Shown here one piece after another: positions 28,764 to 38,288 of a DNA stretch of 41,738 nucleotides. The notes beneath the pieces are model-generated. The model was not told the origin of the DNA and did not search any database. It was given only the letters and a program-made list of their open reading frames with translations. Made by a program: the position numbers and the translations under genes. Origin of the DNA: a virus. The number at the start of each line of letters is the position of its first letter. Within the stretch, counting starts at the first letter, position 1. The stretch is from the IMG/VR virus record IMGVR_UViG_3300044673_000108, positions 1 through 41,738 of that record. One strand, written 5' to 3'.

Positions 28764-30341
28764 ATGGCCTTCGAGGGGATGAACTTCGGCCTGGCCCGTC
28801 CGACTGTGGCGCTCGAAAACCCGATGGATCTGGCGATGAAGCAATTCGCCATGCAGCAGGCGCAACGGCAGGGCCAGCTTCAGGACCTTCAGATTCAGGG
28901 GCAGACTCAGGCCATGCAGCGATCCGCTGCGACCAGGCAGGCCGTCGCTGGGGCTGGCGGCGACATGGAGAAGATGGCTAAGGCCGCCTATGACTCCGGA
29001 GACTGGGAAACCGGGGACAAGATCAGCACGGCCGCGAAGGCGCAGGCCCAGGCGAAAGCCGCGCTTCAGAAAACCTACCTTGAGGCGAATGACCTGGAGC
29101 AGAAGCAGCTTCGCGGCATGACCCAGACCGCTGGCGCGGCGGCACAGGCCGCCATGAGCATCAAGGACCCCATGGAGCGATGGGCCGCTTGGCAACAGAC
29201 GCTCCCCCGGATCGCGCAGCAGGTTCAGCCCAGCCCGACGGACACGCCGAAGATGCAGCAGATCAAGCAATCCATGATCCAGCAGCTTCAGGCAGAGGCC
29301 CAGGGCCTTATGGCGATGAAGGGGCCGGAGGATCTGGACGCCCTGCTGACCAAGCACATCAATGATTCCAAGACGCATGAAGACTGGATGAAAGAGGCGG
29401 AGGCCCAGCGGCAGGCTAACAAGGTGGTCGGGTTCCATCCCGCGCTTGGCCCCGACGGGAAACCGGGGATCTTCCAGACTACGGGTGGCGGGGACGTTAA
29501 ACAGGTTCCCGGGCTCAAGCCGATACCGCCTGCGCCAATGGTAATGACCGGGCCGGGGACGCCGTCCATGGACCCGTCCAAGCGGTCTTCCCGTGCCGAG
29601 CAGATCGCAAACGGTGAAATCCCTGTGCCCAAGCCGACACGTGGAGATCCGACCGCGCTTCGGGACGTTGCGGATGCTCGCCAGATAATGATTGAGCGCG
29701 GTTTGGACCCCCAGGACCTCCCGGGCCTCTACAGTTCCAAGAAGACGGGCCAGGAGTCCTTTGCGGCTGGTAAGCCCAACGCCCGGATCATCACCGCCAT
29801 CAACACCGCGTCTGACCACACAGAGAAGATTCTCCGTCCTGCCGCTGCGGCCCTGAATAACGGGGACTGGCAGACCGCGAACAAGATCATGAACGCGGTG
29901 GGGGTCAACCTCGGCAATAACGAGAAAACGAATTTCGATGCGGTTGCAACCTTCCTGGCTACCGAAGTCGCCAAGGTCGCGTCCGGTGGTGGGGTGCCCA
30001 CGCTGTCTGAAATCGCGGAAGCACGGAAGATGTTTCCGGCGGAGGGCAGTAACAAGCAGATCATGGGCGCGATTGATATTGCCAACCGGATCATGGGTGG
30101 CAAGCTCTCGGCTCTGGATATTGAGCATAAGAACGCATTCAACGGCAAGAGCATTCGGGACATGAAGCGCCTTAGCCCGGAGGCGATCCGGAACATTGCT
30201 AGCACGGGCGGGGAAGAGCAAAAGAAGTCTGCTCCCAAGACCTACAAGGTAGGGGATACCGAAACTGCGCGTGACGGCACCAAGATGGTCTTTCTCGGCG
30301 GCGACCCAATGAAGCCTGCAAGCTGGAAGAAGGTGCGCTAA
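28764..30341 (+). CDS. Ejection (DNA transfer) protein, gp20-like
   Basis: 525 aa from ATG 28764 (MAFEGMNFGLARPTV). The N-terminal third is Gln/Ala-rich helix (MKQFAMQQAQRQGQL). The C-terminal part contains GGDPMKPASWKKVR, a typical terminal motif of phage injection proteins. Stop overlaps the next ATG. Confidence 0.7.
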   Translation: MAFEGMNFGLARPTVALENPMDLAMKQFAMQQAQRQGQLQDLQIQGQTQAMQRSAATRQAVAGAGGDMEKMAKAAYDSGDWETGDKISTAAKAQAQAKAALQKTYLEANDLEQKQLRGMTQTAGAAAQAAMSIKDPMERWAAWQQTLPRIAQQVQPSPTDTPKMQQIKQSMIQQLQAEAQGLMAMKGPEDLDALLTKHINDSKTHEDWMKEAEAQRQANKVVGFHPALGPDGKPGIFQTTGGGDVKQVPGLKPIPPAPMVMTGPGTPSMDPSKRSSRAEQIANGEIPVPKPTRGDPTALRDVADARQIMIERGLDPQDLPGLYSSKKTGQESFAAGKPNARIITAINTASDHTEKILRPAAAALNNGDWQTANKIMNAVGVNLGNNEKTNFDAVATFLATEVAKVASGGGVPTLSEIAEARKMFPAEGSNKQIMGAIDIANRIMGGKLSALDIEHKNAFNGKSIRDMKRLSPEAIRNIASTGGEEQKKSAPKTYKVGDTETARDGTKMVFLGGDPMKPASWKKVR

Positions 30342-32314
30342 TGCCGATGCCATGGGAAACCGAAGGAAGCCCTGAACCCAAGGGCAACGGTATGCCGTGG
30401 GAGAATGCCACTGATACCGCCGTCCCTGACGGCTTCCAGCCCACACAATACGGCTTCAAGGTCAAACAGGGCGAGGCCCCCACGGGCGGCCCTGCGACGA
30501 TCCGCGATGATGGGGCCATCAATTTCCCGGGCCAGAGCCACTGGCTTTTCTATGACCCCAAAACGCAGCAGTACGCCCCGGCCCCCTCTGAGCCTATCGC
30601 CAATAAGGGATTCTTCAGCCGCAACTTTGGGCTGGATACGCTGACCGAGAATGCCCGCAACTTTGGGGTTGGTACCGACCGTGCCGTAAACGCGGGCCTT
30701 TCCGCCGCGCAGGGACTGTTCAATAAATTCGATGCCACCCGGCAGACCCCGGAACAGATGCAGGGGGACAAAACCGCCTCTCAGCGCGTTTCCGCAATCG
30801 TCCAGGCGATGAACAACACAGGCAAATCTTCGGCCCAAAAGTATCAGGACATTGGGCAGATGGCCCCCGCCATGGCCGCTTCGACCCTGGCGCCCGTAAC
30901 CGGACCCACCTTCCTGGCGAGGGCGCTTCCTGGCGCGTTGACCTTCGGAACTGCCACCGGTTTGACCACAGAGGGAGATCTAGGGGACAGGGCGAAGGCT
31001 GCTGGCGGTGCTACTGCGGGCGCTCTGGCTGGGCAGGGCATTGTGGAGAAGGGGCTGCCGCTGGCGGGGAAGGCGGTTGGTGCCCTCACCAAGAAGTTGA
31101 CCAGCTATGGCAAAACGCCCGCCGTCCAGGAGCTTCTGGACTCACTGGGCTCTAGGTTTGGTGGTCAATCCCCGGGACGGGCGGCCCAAGATGCGGCGTG
31201 GGAGCAATACAACGGTGCTTGGGACAAGTTCAAAGCGGCCATTGCCCCCGTTGATGAGGCGGCGGGTGGCGCACAGATGGATTACAGCGGCCCCGTCAAG
31301 ACGATTGAGGATGTGCTGGGTGTTGGCCGGAAGCGGTCTCCGGCCCCGTTGCCACCGAAGAGCAAGGAATACCTGACAGAGCTGCTGGGGAACCTGAAGG
31401 AGGCTGGAGCCGCCGAAGGCGCGGTTGACAGCAGCGCGACGGGGGCCATCGACCTGATTAAGCAGCTTGGGGCACAAGAGCGGATTCTTGCCGGAGTTCA
31501 CGGCGAAACCGCGTCCCGGGACATGCTCAAGACCGTCCGTGATTCGATCCTGAAGGCGATGGACGATTCCCACCCTGATTTGGCGGGCAGTTACGGGAAG
31601 GCGCGTGAGATTTTCGCCAAAGAAGTGGCACCGTTGTTCGACAAGTCCGAGGGCGGGCACTTCCTGACCCAGTTGCGCGACACACCTACGCCCGATGACT
31701 GGATTGGCTCTAGTAATCAGGGGTCTCTTACCAGGATGAAAGCTGACAAGGCGGCGATTGTGGCGAAGGGCTCAAGTCCCGAGCCGCTTCTGTTCTCCAT
31801 GCTGGATGCTGCTGTAAAGCAGTCCAATGGGAACCCAGGGTCCTTCGTGACTTCAATTGAGAAGGCTATGCCCGCTGTCCAGAAGATGGCGGCAGACAAA
31901 ACGATTGAGCCGGAAATGCTCGCCGCCTTCCAGGGGCTCGCCAAGGTCGCACGAACCGCCAAGTTCGCCGGGTGGCTCGGGAACATGGGCGTAACGACAG
32001 CCGGAACCGCTATCGGGGGTCCGATGGCTGGAGCCGGGGCCGCCTCTGCCTCGCTCGGCCTGCACTTCAAGCCCGCATACTCCGCACCCGGCCTGATGTG
32101 GTCATTGATGCAGACACCCGCCACACGGAAGTTGCTGACTTTCGCGGGGAAGATGCCAGCGGGTAGCCCTGAATTGGAATTGATCGCCAAAGAATTGAGT
32201 GGAGCCGCTGGCAAGTTGAGCGGTGGGACCACGGCCACCAACATCACCCCCCTTCGCCCTAAACTCCCCGCAGCCGCTGACACAGGAAACCCTGACACCG
32301 TAGCCCAGCAGTAG
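30341..32314 (+). CDS. Ejection (DNA transfer) protein, gp16-like
   Basis: 657 aa from ATG 30341 (MPMPWETEGSPEPKG) with repeated MPWE motifs at the N-terminus. Long helical regions, and Gly/Ala-rich apolar segments near 560-600 (GTAIGGPMAGAGAASASLG) that could insert into a membrane. Third of the ejection set and about the size of P22 gp16 (609 aa). Confidence 0.7.
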   Translation: MPMPWETEGSPEPKGNGMPWENATDTAVPDGFQPTQYGFKVKQGEAPTGGPATIRDDGAINFPGQSHWLFYDPKTQQYAPAPSEPIANKGFFSRNFGLDTLTENARNFGVGTDRAVNAGLSAAQGLFNKFDATRQTPEQMQGDKTASQRVSAIVQAMNNTGKSSAQKYQDIGQMAPAMAASTLAPVTGPTFLARALPGALTFGTATGLTTEGDLGDRAKAAGGATAGALAGQGIVEKGLPLAGKAVGALTKKLTSYGKTPAVQELLDSLGSRFGGQSPGRAAQDAAWEQYNGAWDKFKAAIAPVDEAAGGAQMDYSGPVKTIEDVLGVGRKRSPAPLPPKSKEYLTELLGNLKEAGAAEGAVDSSATGAIDLIKQLGAQERILAGVHGETASRDMLKTVRDSILKAMDDSHPDLAGSYGKAREIFAKEVAPLFDKSEGGHFLTQLRDTPTPDDWIGSSNQGSLTRMKADKAAIVAKGSSPEPLLFSMLDAAVKQSNGNPGSFVTSIEKAMPAVQKMAADKTIEPEMLAAFQGLAKVARTAKFAGWLGNMGVTTAGTAIGGPMAGAGAASASLGLHFKPAYSAPGLMWSLMQTPATRKLLTFAGKMPAGSPELELIAKELSGAAGKLSGGTTATNITPLRPKLPAAADTGNPDTVAQQ

Positions 32315-32319
32315 ACAGC

Positions 32320-32362
32320 TTCACTCCCTTGGCCGCTTTGAAACGGCCCCTCCGGAGATTCC
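32320..32362 (+). promoter_or_regulatory. Hairpin leader before tail fibre gene
   Basis: GGCCGCTTTGAAACGGCC forms a stem-loop followed by CCTCCGGAGATTCC-ATG. It resembles the coat leader at 23083-23123 in sequence and layout. Confidence 0.5.
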
Positions 32363-34192
32363 ATGAGCGCATTGCCGCCGATCTTGCCCATTTTCCGTGC
32401 CGAGGATGCCAGCGGAGCATCCCTGCCGTTTGCCCTGCTCTACACCTATGCGGCGGGAACCACCACGCCGCTTGCGACCTACCAGGATGCGGCGGGGACC
32501 ATCCCCAATAGCAACCCCGTGGTGTGCGATGCCAACGGCTTGGCGGTGGTCTATACGACTGCTGGCGTGGGCTACAAGTTCGTGCTGACGGACCAGTTTG
32601 GGACTGTCCAGCCGCGCTACCCGGTGGACGGCATCACGGGCGGGGCACAGGGCCTCCCGGGTGCTGCTGGCTCCACCTGGCGCTCCGGCTCCGGCGTTCC
32701 CCTGGACTCCATTGGGGCCAACGGCGACTTCTACCTCGATACCAACACGGGCGACATTTACGCGAAGTCTACGGGTGCCTATGGCCTCGTAATGAACATC
32801 AAGGGGCCTCCGGGCTCCAGCGTCAACGTCATCAAGAATGGGTCCTTTTACAAGGGCTTGATGCCCTGGAACTCGCTGCCCTCTGACGCTGCCGCTGGCG
32901 TGACTCCCACGGCCCCGGTCATCGGTGCGGGGCACACGGCGGCTTCCAGCGCGGCCCAGCTTCTGTGCCCGTCCACAGACTTTGCCGTAGCGAAGATCTA
33001 CCGTGGCTCGGTCTCCCAGGGCTTCAGCATCCCCGTTCCGCAGGGCACAAGCATCCTGACCTTCTGGACCACCTGCTACCTGGAAACGGTCACGGCTCAG
33101 GTCTCGAATACGGGCTACATCAAGGCTTACCTCTTCTCCCAGACGGCGGGCACGGAAACCCTGCTCCAGACCTACACACTGACGGCCACCTCCGCTACGC
33201 CGACCTGGACGCAGCAGAGCCTGGACCTGACTGCCTCACTCCCGGCCCAGGGCGATTACGGCATCCGGTTTGAGATCGAATCCGCCTGTAACAACGTCAG
33301 TGGTTCCGGCGCAAACAAGGGCACCATCACGGCGATTGACGACATTACGCTGCTGGTCACGGCGGCGGGAACGACTGGCCCAGCCGGTGCCACTGGCCCT
33401 GCTGGTCCTGCTGGCCCTGCGGGAACGGCCACCTATCTCCGTCGGACCACGCTGACCAGTAACGCGACCTACACGACCGCTCCGAATACCCAGTGGCTGG
33501 ACGTTACCTGCACGGCTGGGGGTGGTGCAGGCGCTGGTCACGGCGTGACTGTCGCTGGCGGTGGAGGTGGCGCGGGTGGGACCATCCGCAAGCGCATTGC
33601 GGTTACCGGCTCCACGGGCTATGCGGTGGTCATCGGCCCGGGCGGTATCGGCGGGGTGGTGGGCGCTTCCGGTAGCGATGGAACGGCTACAACCTTCGGC
33701 GGAACCCTTGTGGTCGCTTCCCCGGGCAAGGGCGGATCAGCTACGGGTGTCGGCGGTGCGGGTGGTGCTGTTGATACCTTCGCGGGCGGGCCTGGTGGTG
33801 CTGCTGGAACCTCCAGTGTCGCCCCCGTGGGTGGTGCCTCCACTTCGACTCACGTAACGGTGTTCACCTTCGCGGCCCTCCCGGGTGGTGGCGGTGGCGG
33901 TGGCGGTAACAAAAACGCCCCCATCCCCAGCAATGCTGGTGCGGGTGGCGGTGGCACCGAGGCGTTTAGTGGCGGTATAGCCGGAGACACGGAACTAGCC
34001 AACCAGAACGGCGGTGGCGGTGGCGGTGCCTCTGCCTGGGCCGATGGTGGTCGTGGTGCCTCCGCCTTTGACGCTGCTGACGCCGGGTCTGGGTCGCAGG
34101 GTTCCGGTGGTGGTGGGGGTTGCGCCTTCTACGGCACGGGTGCCGGGGCTAACGGCGGGGCTGGACTCTGCATCATCGAGGAGATTGCCTAA
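32363..34192 (+). CDS. Tail fibre protein with collagen-like and glycine-rich segments
   Basis: 609 aa from ATG 32363 (MSALPPILPIFRAED). Residues 1-95 are a head-binding domain of the type YTYAAGTTTPLATYQDAAGT. A carbohydrate-binding-like jelly roll follows (about 150-325), then a short collagen repeat (GPAGATGPAGPAGPAG) at about 345, and a Gly-rich C-terminal domain (about 390-609) with many GGGG runs. The Gly-rich part resembles adhesin tips that vary to change receptor range. Confidence 0.8.
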   Translation: MSALPPILPIFRAEDASGASLPFALLYTYAAGTTTPLATYQDAAGTIPNSNPVVCDANGLAVVYTTAGVGYKFVLTDQFGTVQPRYPVDGITGGAQGLPGAAGSTWRSGSGVPLDSIGANGDFYLDTNTGDIYAKSTGAYGLVMNIKGPPGSSVNVIKNGSFYKGLMPWNSLPSDAAAGVTPTAPVIGAGHTAASSAAQLLCPSTDFAVAKIYRGSVSQGFSIPVPQGTSILTFWTTCYLETVTAQVSNTGYIKAYLFSQTAGTETLLQTYTLTATSATPTWTQQSLDLTASLPAQGDYGIRFEIESACNNVSGSGANKGTITAIDDITLLVTAAGTTGPAGATGPAGPAGPAGTATYLRRTTLTSNATYTTAPNTQWLDVTCTAGGGAGAGHGVTVAGGGGGAGGTIRKRIAVTGSTGYAVVIGPGGIGGVVGASGSDGTATTFGGTLVVASPGKGGSATGVGGAGGAVDTFAGGPGGAAGTSSVAPVGGASTSTHVTVFTFAALPGGGGGGGGNKNAPIPSNAGAGGGGTEAFSGGIAGDTELANQNGGGGGGASAWADGGRGASAFDAADAGSGSQGSGGGGGCAFYGTGAGANGGAGLCIIEEIA

Positions 34193-36228
34193 TGGCACTG
34201 ATCAGCGCCCCCCCCAGCGATAAGAGTATCTTCCAGTTCCCCCCCAGCTTCCCGAATGGGACGGTCAGCGATTCTTGGATCGCATGGTTTCAGGAGGTCC
34301 GGAACAATAATTTTGTGTTCCCCACCCCAGCCGCTGGTTTCGCCCTCGGCTGGGATGCCCTCGGCAACCTTGTCAATGTCCCGAATACCGGGGCCGACCA
34401 AACCGCCGCATGGACTGCCGCCGATGCCGCGAATATGGCCGCGCTGGCTGATACCACGCTTGGCGCTAAGGGTTCCGCCCTCGTCGGCAATAACCCCGCG
34501 CTAACCTACCCCCCCAACACGGTAGGCTCTGCCCTCGCCGCCCGTCTAATCGCTGGGGACCTCGCATCTACGGCCTCTGGCAAGGGTGCGGCGCTGGTCG
34601 GGTACCTCGCCCCCTACACGGGGGCTGTGGCTACTACGCAGGGTGAGTTAGACGACCGCCGAGTCAGCGTGTTCGACTTCCTCACGGACGCGCAGAGGGC
34701 GGATGTAAGGGCTCGGACTGCCGCACTGGATCTGTCTGTACCCATCGCTGCTGCCATTACCGCCATGAAGGGGTCCAAGAAAACCCTCTATTGGCCAGCC
34801 GGTATCTACTACCATGCCTCCGCCCTGACTGTGGACTACGCGCCCCAGTGGGAGGCCGAAGGCGTGGCGAATTGGGACGCATCCGGAGAGGTGAGCCATG
34901 GTGTGGTCCTGAAGTCTGGCGTTACGGGGGTGTCTTACGGGCTCACCATTGATCCCGGAGCAGGACCCTTTGCCGCTGGGCTCTATGTTCGGGGCTTCAA
35001 GTTCCTGGGTGGGGCCGGTGCAACCAATGGGACCTTACTGCATAACGTGGGTAACGATGGCCGGTTCGAGAATTGCACCTGGGACGGGTTTTCTGGCCCC
35101 GGATTGGACTGCAACTATGCCCAGGATGTCACCTTCCACGGCTGCTCCTGGTTCCGGTGTGGCGTAACGGCTGCGACCTACGCGCTGACGATCCGGGGTG
35201 GGTCCAATCTGCTGACGTTCTACCGCCCCCGGATTGAAAACTGTGTCCGTGGTCTGCATCTTACGGGCGCATGCTTCGGGATCAACTTCGATCAGCCCCA
35301 TTTTGAGATGGGCGACTACGGTGGAGCGAATACTTACAATGACTTCTACACCGCGCCGCCCTTCCTGATCGACGCGACAGGTGGCATTTCCAACGGCGTT
35401 AAGTTCAGTGATGGCTGGTTCGTCCCTGCTAGTGTCCAGACGCTGATGGATCATTACTCCATCACGGCAGATGCCACGGCCTTTTTGATCTCGTCAACGG
35501 ATTGCGAAGACCTCCAGTTCAACGGCTGCACCTTCATCCATGGCAGTAAGGGGGGCAAGTTCCTTCAGATCGTCAGCACCCAGCGCGATTACATGGCCCG
35601 CGTGGTCAACTGCGACTTCCTGCGGACAGATTGCCGGGTGGCCGCGATCGACATGCAAGAAGGCGTGTTTGAAAACAACACGATCCACGTCTATGACAAC
35701 ACTAGCACAGCCATTTTCAAGGTGGCCCGATTCTCCTACTGCTTGGTAAACGGGAACAAGGTCAACAGCTCGAATGCTGGAAGCACGACCAAAACCAGTG
35801 GTTACATCTTCGAGGCTTACACCGATGCCCTGGTATTCAATAAACGGTCCTTGCTGGGCCTGAATGCCTACATCATGGACAGTTACTACAAATACGCTAA
35901 TTCCCTTTGGGCCTGTTCCCCTGAATCCCAATGCCCCGTTAAGGGCTTGGGTGTGACGCCGGTGGCTGGCGCAATTGACCTTGAACTGTACCGAGATGGG
36001 TCAATCCTCCAGCCTGGGACAAACACCATCACGAGTATTACCAATGCCAAGCAAGGTCAAGTAGTAAAGATCATGGGCGTTAGCGGTGGGACTCCCACGA
36101 TCAACAATACAGCATCGGTCATCCTCAAGGGGGCTGCCAATGCGGGGCCGTTGGCTGCCAATCAGATCCTAACTCTCCAGGAGATCGACGGGGACGGGAA
36201 GCTATACGAGATTGGCCGGAACTTCTAG
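34192..36228 (+). CDS. Tailspike with pectate-lyase-type beta-helix
   Basis: 678 aa from ATG 34192 (MALISAPPSDKSIFQ). A short virion-attachment start (FPNGTVSDSWIAWFQEV), a linker, then from about residue 200 a right-handed beta-helix: repeated strand-turn motifs such as FENCTWDGFSGPGLDCN and FHGCSWFRCGV. The last about 75 residues form a separate capping domain. Likely binds or cleaves surface polysaccharide. The gene start overlaps the fibre stop. Confidence 0.8.
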   Translation: MALISAPPSDKSIFQFPPSFPNGTVSDSWIAWFQEVRNNNFVFPTPAAGFALGWDALGNLVNVPNTGADQTAAWTAADAANMAALADTTLGAKGSALVGNNPALTYPPNTVGSALAARLIAGDLASTASGKGAALVGYLAPYTGAVATTQGELDDRRVSVFDFLTDAQRADVRARTAALDLSVPIAAAITAMKGSKKTLYWPAGIYYHASALTVDYAPQWEAEGVANWDASGEVSHGVVLKSGVTGVSYGLTIDPGAGPFAAGLYVRGFKFLGGAGATNGTLLHNVGNDGRFENCTWDGFSGPGLDCNYAQDVTFHGCSWFRCGVTAATYALTIRGGSNLLTFYRPRIENCVRGLHLTGACFGINFDQPHFEMGDYGGANTYNDFYTAPPFLIDATGGISNGVKFSDGWFVPASVQTLMDHYSITADATAFLISSTDCEDLQFNGCTFIHGSKGGKFLQIVSTQRDYMARVVNCDFLRTDCRVAAIDMQEGVFENNTIHVYDNTSTAIFKVARFSYCLVNGNKVNSSNAGSTTKTSGYIFEAYTDALVFNKRSLLGLNAYIMDSYYKYANSLWACSPESQCPVKGLGVTPVAGAIDLELYRDGSILQPGTNTITSITNAKQGQVVKIMGVSGGTPTINNTASVILKGAANAGPLAANQILTLQEIDGDGKLYEIGRNF

Positions 36229-36277
36229 CCTTGTGCAGCCCGTGTGATGAATGTGTGAAAAGATGCGGCATTGACTC

Positions 36278-36507
36278 CCTAGCATCCGCCTAGCATCCGA
36301 AGCTGGGCGGGGCAGGGGAGCCAAAACGCTAGGATTCAATTGGTGCGCCCGGTGGGGGTCGAACCCACATGACCTAAGTCGGCGGATTTTAAGTCTTAGT
36401 TTGCGCCCCGCAAGCAACCGCATCATTCCGTAACCTCCATGTTTTCAGTATAGGCCCCGCAATATTACGCGCCATCCCGCAACCTGCTAGTATCCGCCTA
36501 GCATCCG
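36278..36507. repeat. Integrase arm-type direct repeats around attP
   Basis: CCTAGCATCCG is tandem at 36278-36288 and 36289-36299, and again at 36497-36507 next to a GCTAGTATCCG copy (36486-36496). The pairs flank the tRNA-derived core and are the likely binding sites for the integrase N-terminal domain. Confidence 0.7.
36341..36393 (-). other. attP core: 3' half of tRNA-Leu(UAA)
   Basis: On the minus strand the sequence runs from the anticodon loop CTTAAAA through a long variable arm, the T arm GTGGG-TTCGACC-CCCAC, and GGGCGCA-CCA (CCA at 36341-36343). The 5' half and the matching anticodon-stem strand are missing, so this is not a full tRNA. It is the integration core that restores the host tRNA gene. 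Confidence 0.8.
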
Positions 36508-36516
36508 GGGTGGGCC

Positions 36517-37692
36517 GTGAAAGTCGCGCTGTCAGACAAGATCATCGGGGGGGTGGATCATTCTAGCATCCTGGAAGGGCGGGAACGCCGCACCCTTTGG
36601 GATGCCTCACAGAAGGGGCTGGGCCTGCTGGTCCATAAGTCGGGAACCCTAGCCTGGGTCCTGCGCTACTCCATGCGGGGGCAAAACGGGCAGACCACGC
36701 TGGGGCAATGGCCGGATCTCCCCTATGCCATGGCGAAGAAAAAGGCCCAATCGCTCCGGGGCCAGATTGCGGATGGGATAGACCCAGCCAAGGTGAAGGA
36801 TGGAGCCAAGACGGTTAAGGATCTGGCGGCAGACTTTGAAAAGGACTATCTGCCTGGGCTGGCTGCCTCCACCTCGCGGACCTATAAGATGCTGATCAAG
36901 CGCCATATCCTGCCCAAGATTGGGCGACTGCTGGCGGATGAGGTAGCACTTCAGGACGTTGCGCGGGTCCACCATGCGCTCCGGGGCCAGCCCAGGACGG
37001 CGAACCAAGCATTAGCAGTCCTGTCTCGAATGCTGAACCTTGCGGAGCGGTGGGGATACCGGCCCGTAGGCTCGAACCCATGTAGTGCCATCGGGCGCTT
37101 CCCTGAGACCAAGCGGGAACGATACCTCACGGCGGAGGAAATGCAGACGCTGGGGGACAAGATCAGGGTGGAGGAATTGGCCGGATGGAACCCCTACACC
37201 ATCGCGGCCCTGCGGTTCGCCATGCTCACGGGAATGAGGCGCGGAGAAGTGGCGGGGCTGAAGTGGAGCCAGATCAAGGGAGACAAGGTGGTCTTCACTG
37301 CGCGGCGGGAAGACGCCTCTACGTCATCCAAAACCGGGGCAAAGACGATCCCACTCAACCCGCCTGCCAAGGCCATCCTGGGGGGGCTCACGCGGATGCT
37401 GGGCAGTCCCTACGTGTTCCCGGGTGAACAGGGCGGGCCATGCACGGGAAGCCTCAAGAACCTCTGGTATAAGCTGCGCGAAGAAACCACCTTCGCAGAC
37501 GTTCGGCTCCATGACCTTCGGCATACCTTCGCATCCATCGGCATCATGGAGGGCCTGACTCTTGAGCAGATCGGGGGCCTGCTGGGGCACAAGGCGGCGG
37601 CTACGACCAAGCGATATGCCCATCTAATGGAAGAGGCCGCACGGGTGGCGGCCTCAAAAGTCGGGAGCGAAGTGGTCAAGCGGCTTGGATAG
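36517..37692 (+). CDS. int: Tyrosine integrase (P4/DUF4102 type)
   Basis: 391 aa from GTG 36517 (M)KVALSDKIIGGVDHS. The N-terminal arm-binding domain has LRYSMRGQNGQTTLG, a SAM-like core-binding domain lies at about 105-190, and the catalytic domain has Arg in LTGMRRGEVAGL (about 238), HDLRHTFAS (about 331), LGHK (about 355) and Tyr in TKRYAHL (about 367). It should drive integration at tRNA-Leu. The N-terminal arm domain marks it as a phage/island integrase and not an integron IntI. Confidence 0.92.
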   Translation: MKVALSDKIIGGVDHSSILEGRERRTLWDASQKGLGLLVHKSGTLAWVLRYSMRGQNGQTTLGQWPDLPYAMAKKKAQSLRGQIADGIDPAKVKDGAKTVKDLAADFEKDYLPGLAASTSRTYKMLIKRHILPKIGRLLADEVALQDVARVHHALRGQPRTANQALAVLSRMLNLAERWGYRPVGSNPCSAIGRFPETKRERYLTAEEMQTLGDKIRVEELAGWNPYTIAALRFAMLTGMRRGEVAGLKWSQIKGDKVVFTARREDASTSSKTGAKTIPLNPPAKAILGGLTRMLGSPYVFPGEQGGPCTGSLKNLWYKLREETTFADVRLHDLRHTFASIGIMEGLTLEQIGGLLGHKAAATTKRYAHLMEEAARVAASKVGSEVVKRLG

Positions 37693-37873
37693 TGCTGGAG
37701 TAGCTGGGCTGGGCCTCAATCCATGCGTCTAGGTCGCACTGGCGGAACCTCACCAGCTTCTTGCCGAGCTTGATGAACCTCGGCCCCGTCCCGTCGTGCA
37801 TCATGGTTTCGAGGGTGCGGAGGGATATAGCTAGATATTTGGCCGCCTGTTTTTTGGTAAGCAGCTCAGTCAT
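37676..37873 (-). CDS. Excisionase / AlpA-like DNA-binding protein
   Basis: 65 aa from ATG 37873 (MTELLTKKQAAKYLA). Residues 1-50 are a MerR-like excisionase helix-turn-helix (KQAAKYLAISLRTLETMM, then FIKLGKKLVRFRQCDLDAWI). Convergent with int, overlapping its last codons. Last gene of the leftward operon, as xis in lambda. Confidence 0.8.
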   Translation of the reverse strand: MTELLTKKQAAKYLAISLRTLETMMHDGTGPRFIKLGKKLVRFRQCDLDAWIEAQPSYSSTIQAA

Positions 37874-38082
37874 GCCACCTTCCCCCTCAGCTTCGCCAGC
37901 AGCGCGGCCTTGTTCCGCTTCCGCGTTTCAACCCGCTTGGCGATCTGTTCGGGTGGGATCTTCCCTGGTCTTGTTCCGGGCTTCAATTTCACCGGGCGAT
38001 CTTCGTTGGCTTCGTCATGGAACCCGCAGAACGGTCCATTCGGCATGGATAGGTCATGGCATCCCCAGGCTCGGCAGATCAT
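37870..38082 (-). CDS. Small Cys/His hypothetical protein
   Basis: 70 aa from ATG 38082 (MICRAWGCHDLSMPN), ATGA overlaps on both sides. C-x4-CH and FCGFH may bind zinc; basic C-terminus (RKRNKAALLAKLRG). Likely nucleic-acid binding. Confidence 0.6.
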   Translation of the reverse strand: MICRAWGCHDLSMPNGPFCGFHDEANEDRPVKLKPGTRPGKIPPEQIAKRVETRKRNKAALLAKLRGKVA

Positions 38083-38288
38083 GCGGCATCCTTTCGACGG
38101 TCAAGAATCTCCAGCATCAGCACCCGGCGCGTGGCGGGGCCTGTGCCTCGGTTGATAAGTTGCGTGACCCATTCCTCCGCAGCGGTTCGGCGGGCGTTGC
38201 GCTCGGCGGCTTTGCGTGCCTTGGATTCGCGGTAGGACTTGCGGCGGGCCTCGATGCGCTCGGCTTCGGTGGCGTAGGGGCGGGTCAT
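38079..38288 (-). CDS. Small basic helical protein
   Basis: 69 aa from ATG 38288 (MTRPYATEAERIEAR). Arg/Lys/Ala-rich (RKSYRESKARKAAERNAR). Overlaps neighbours. Function unknown. Confidence 0.6.
   Translation of the reverse strand: MTRPYATEAERIEARRKSYRESKARKAAERNARRTAAEEWVTQLINRGTGPATRRVLMLEILDRRKDAA

Noticed and set aside
27744-30446. 900-codon leftward ORF
   Set aside because: Antisense to the ejection protein genes; Arg/Leu/Gly/His-rich shadow of GC-rich codons.
36341-36420. A complete tRNA gene
   Set aside because: Only the 3' half from the anticodon loop to CCA is present; the 5' acceptor, D arm and matching anticodon-stem strand are missing. Treated as attP core.
36517-37692. Integron integrase (IntI)
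   Set aside because: It has an N-terminal P4-type arm-binding domain and lies beside a tRNA core with arm repeats. I see no sign of the extra IntI-specific segment.
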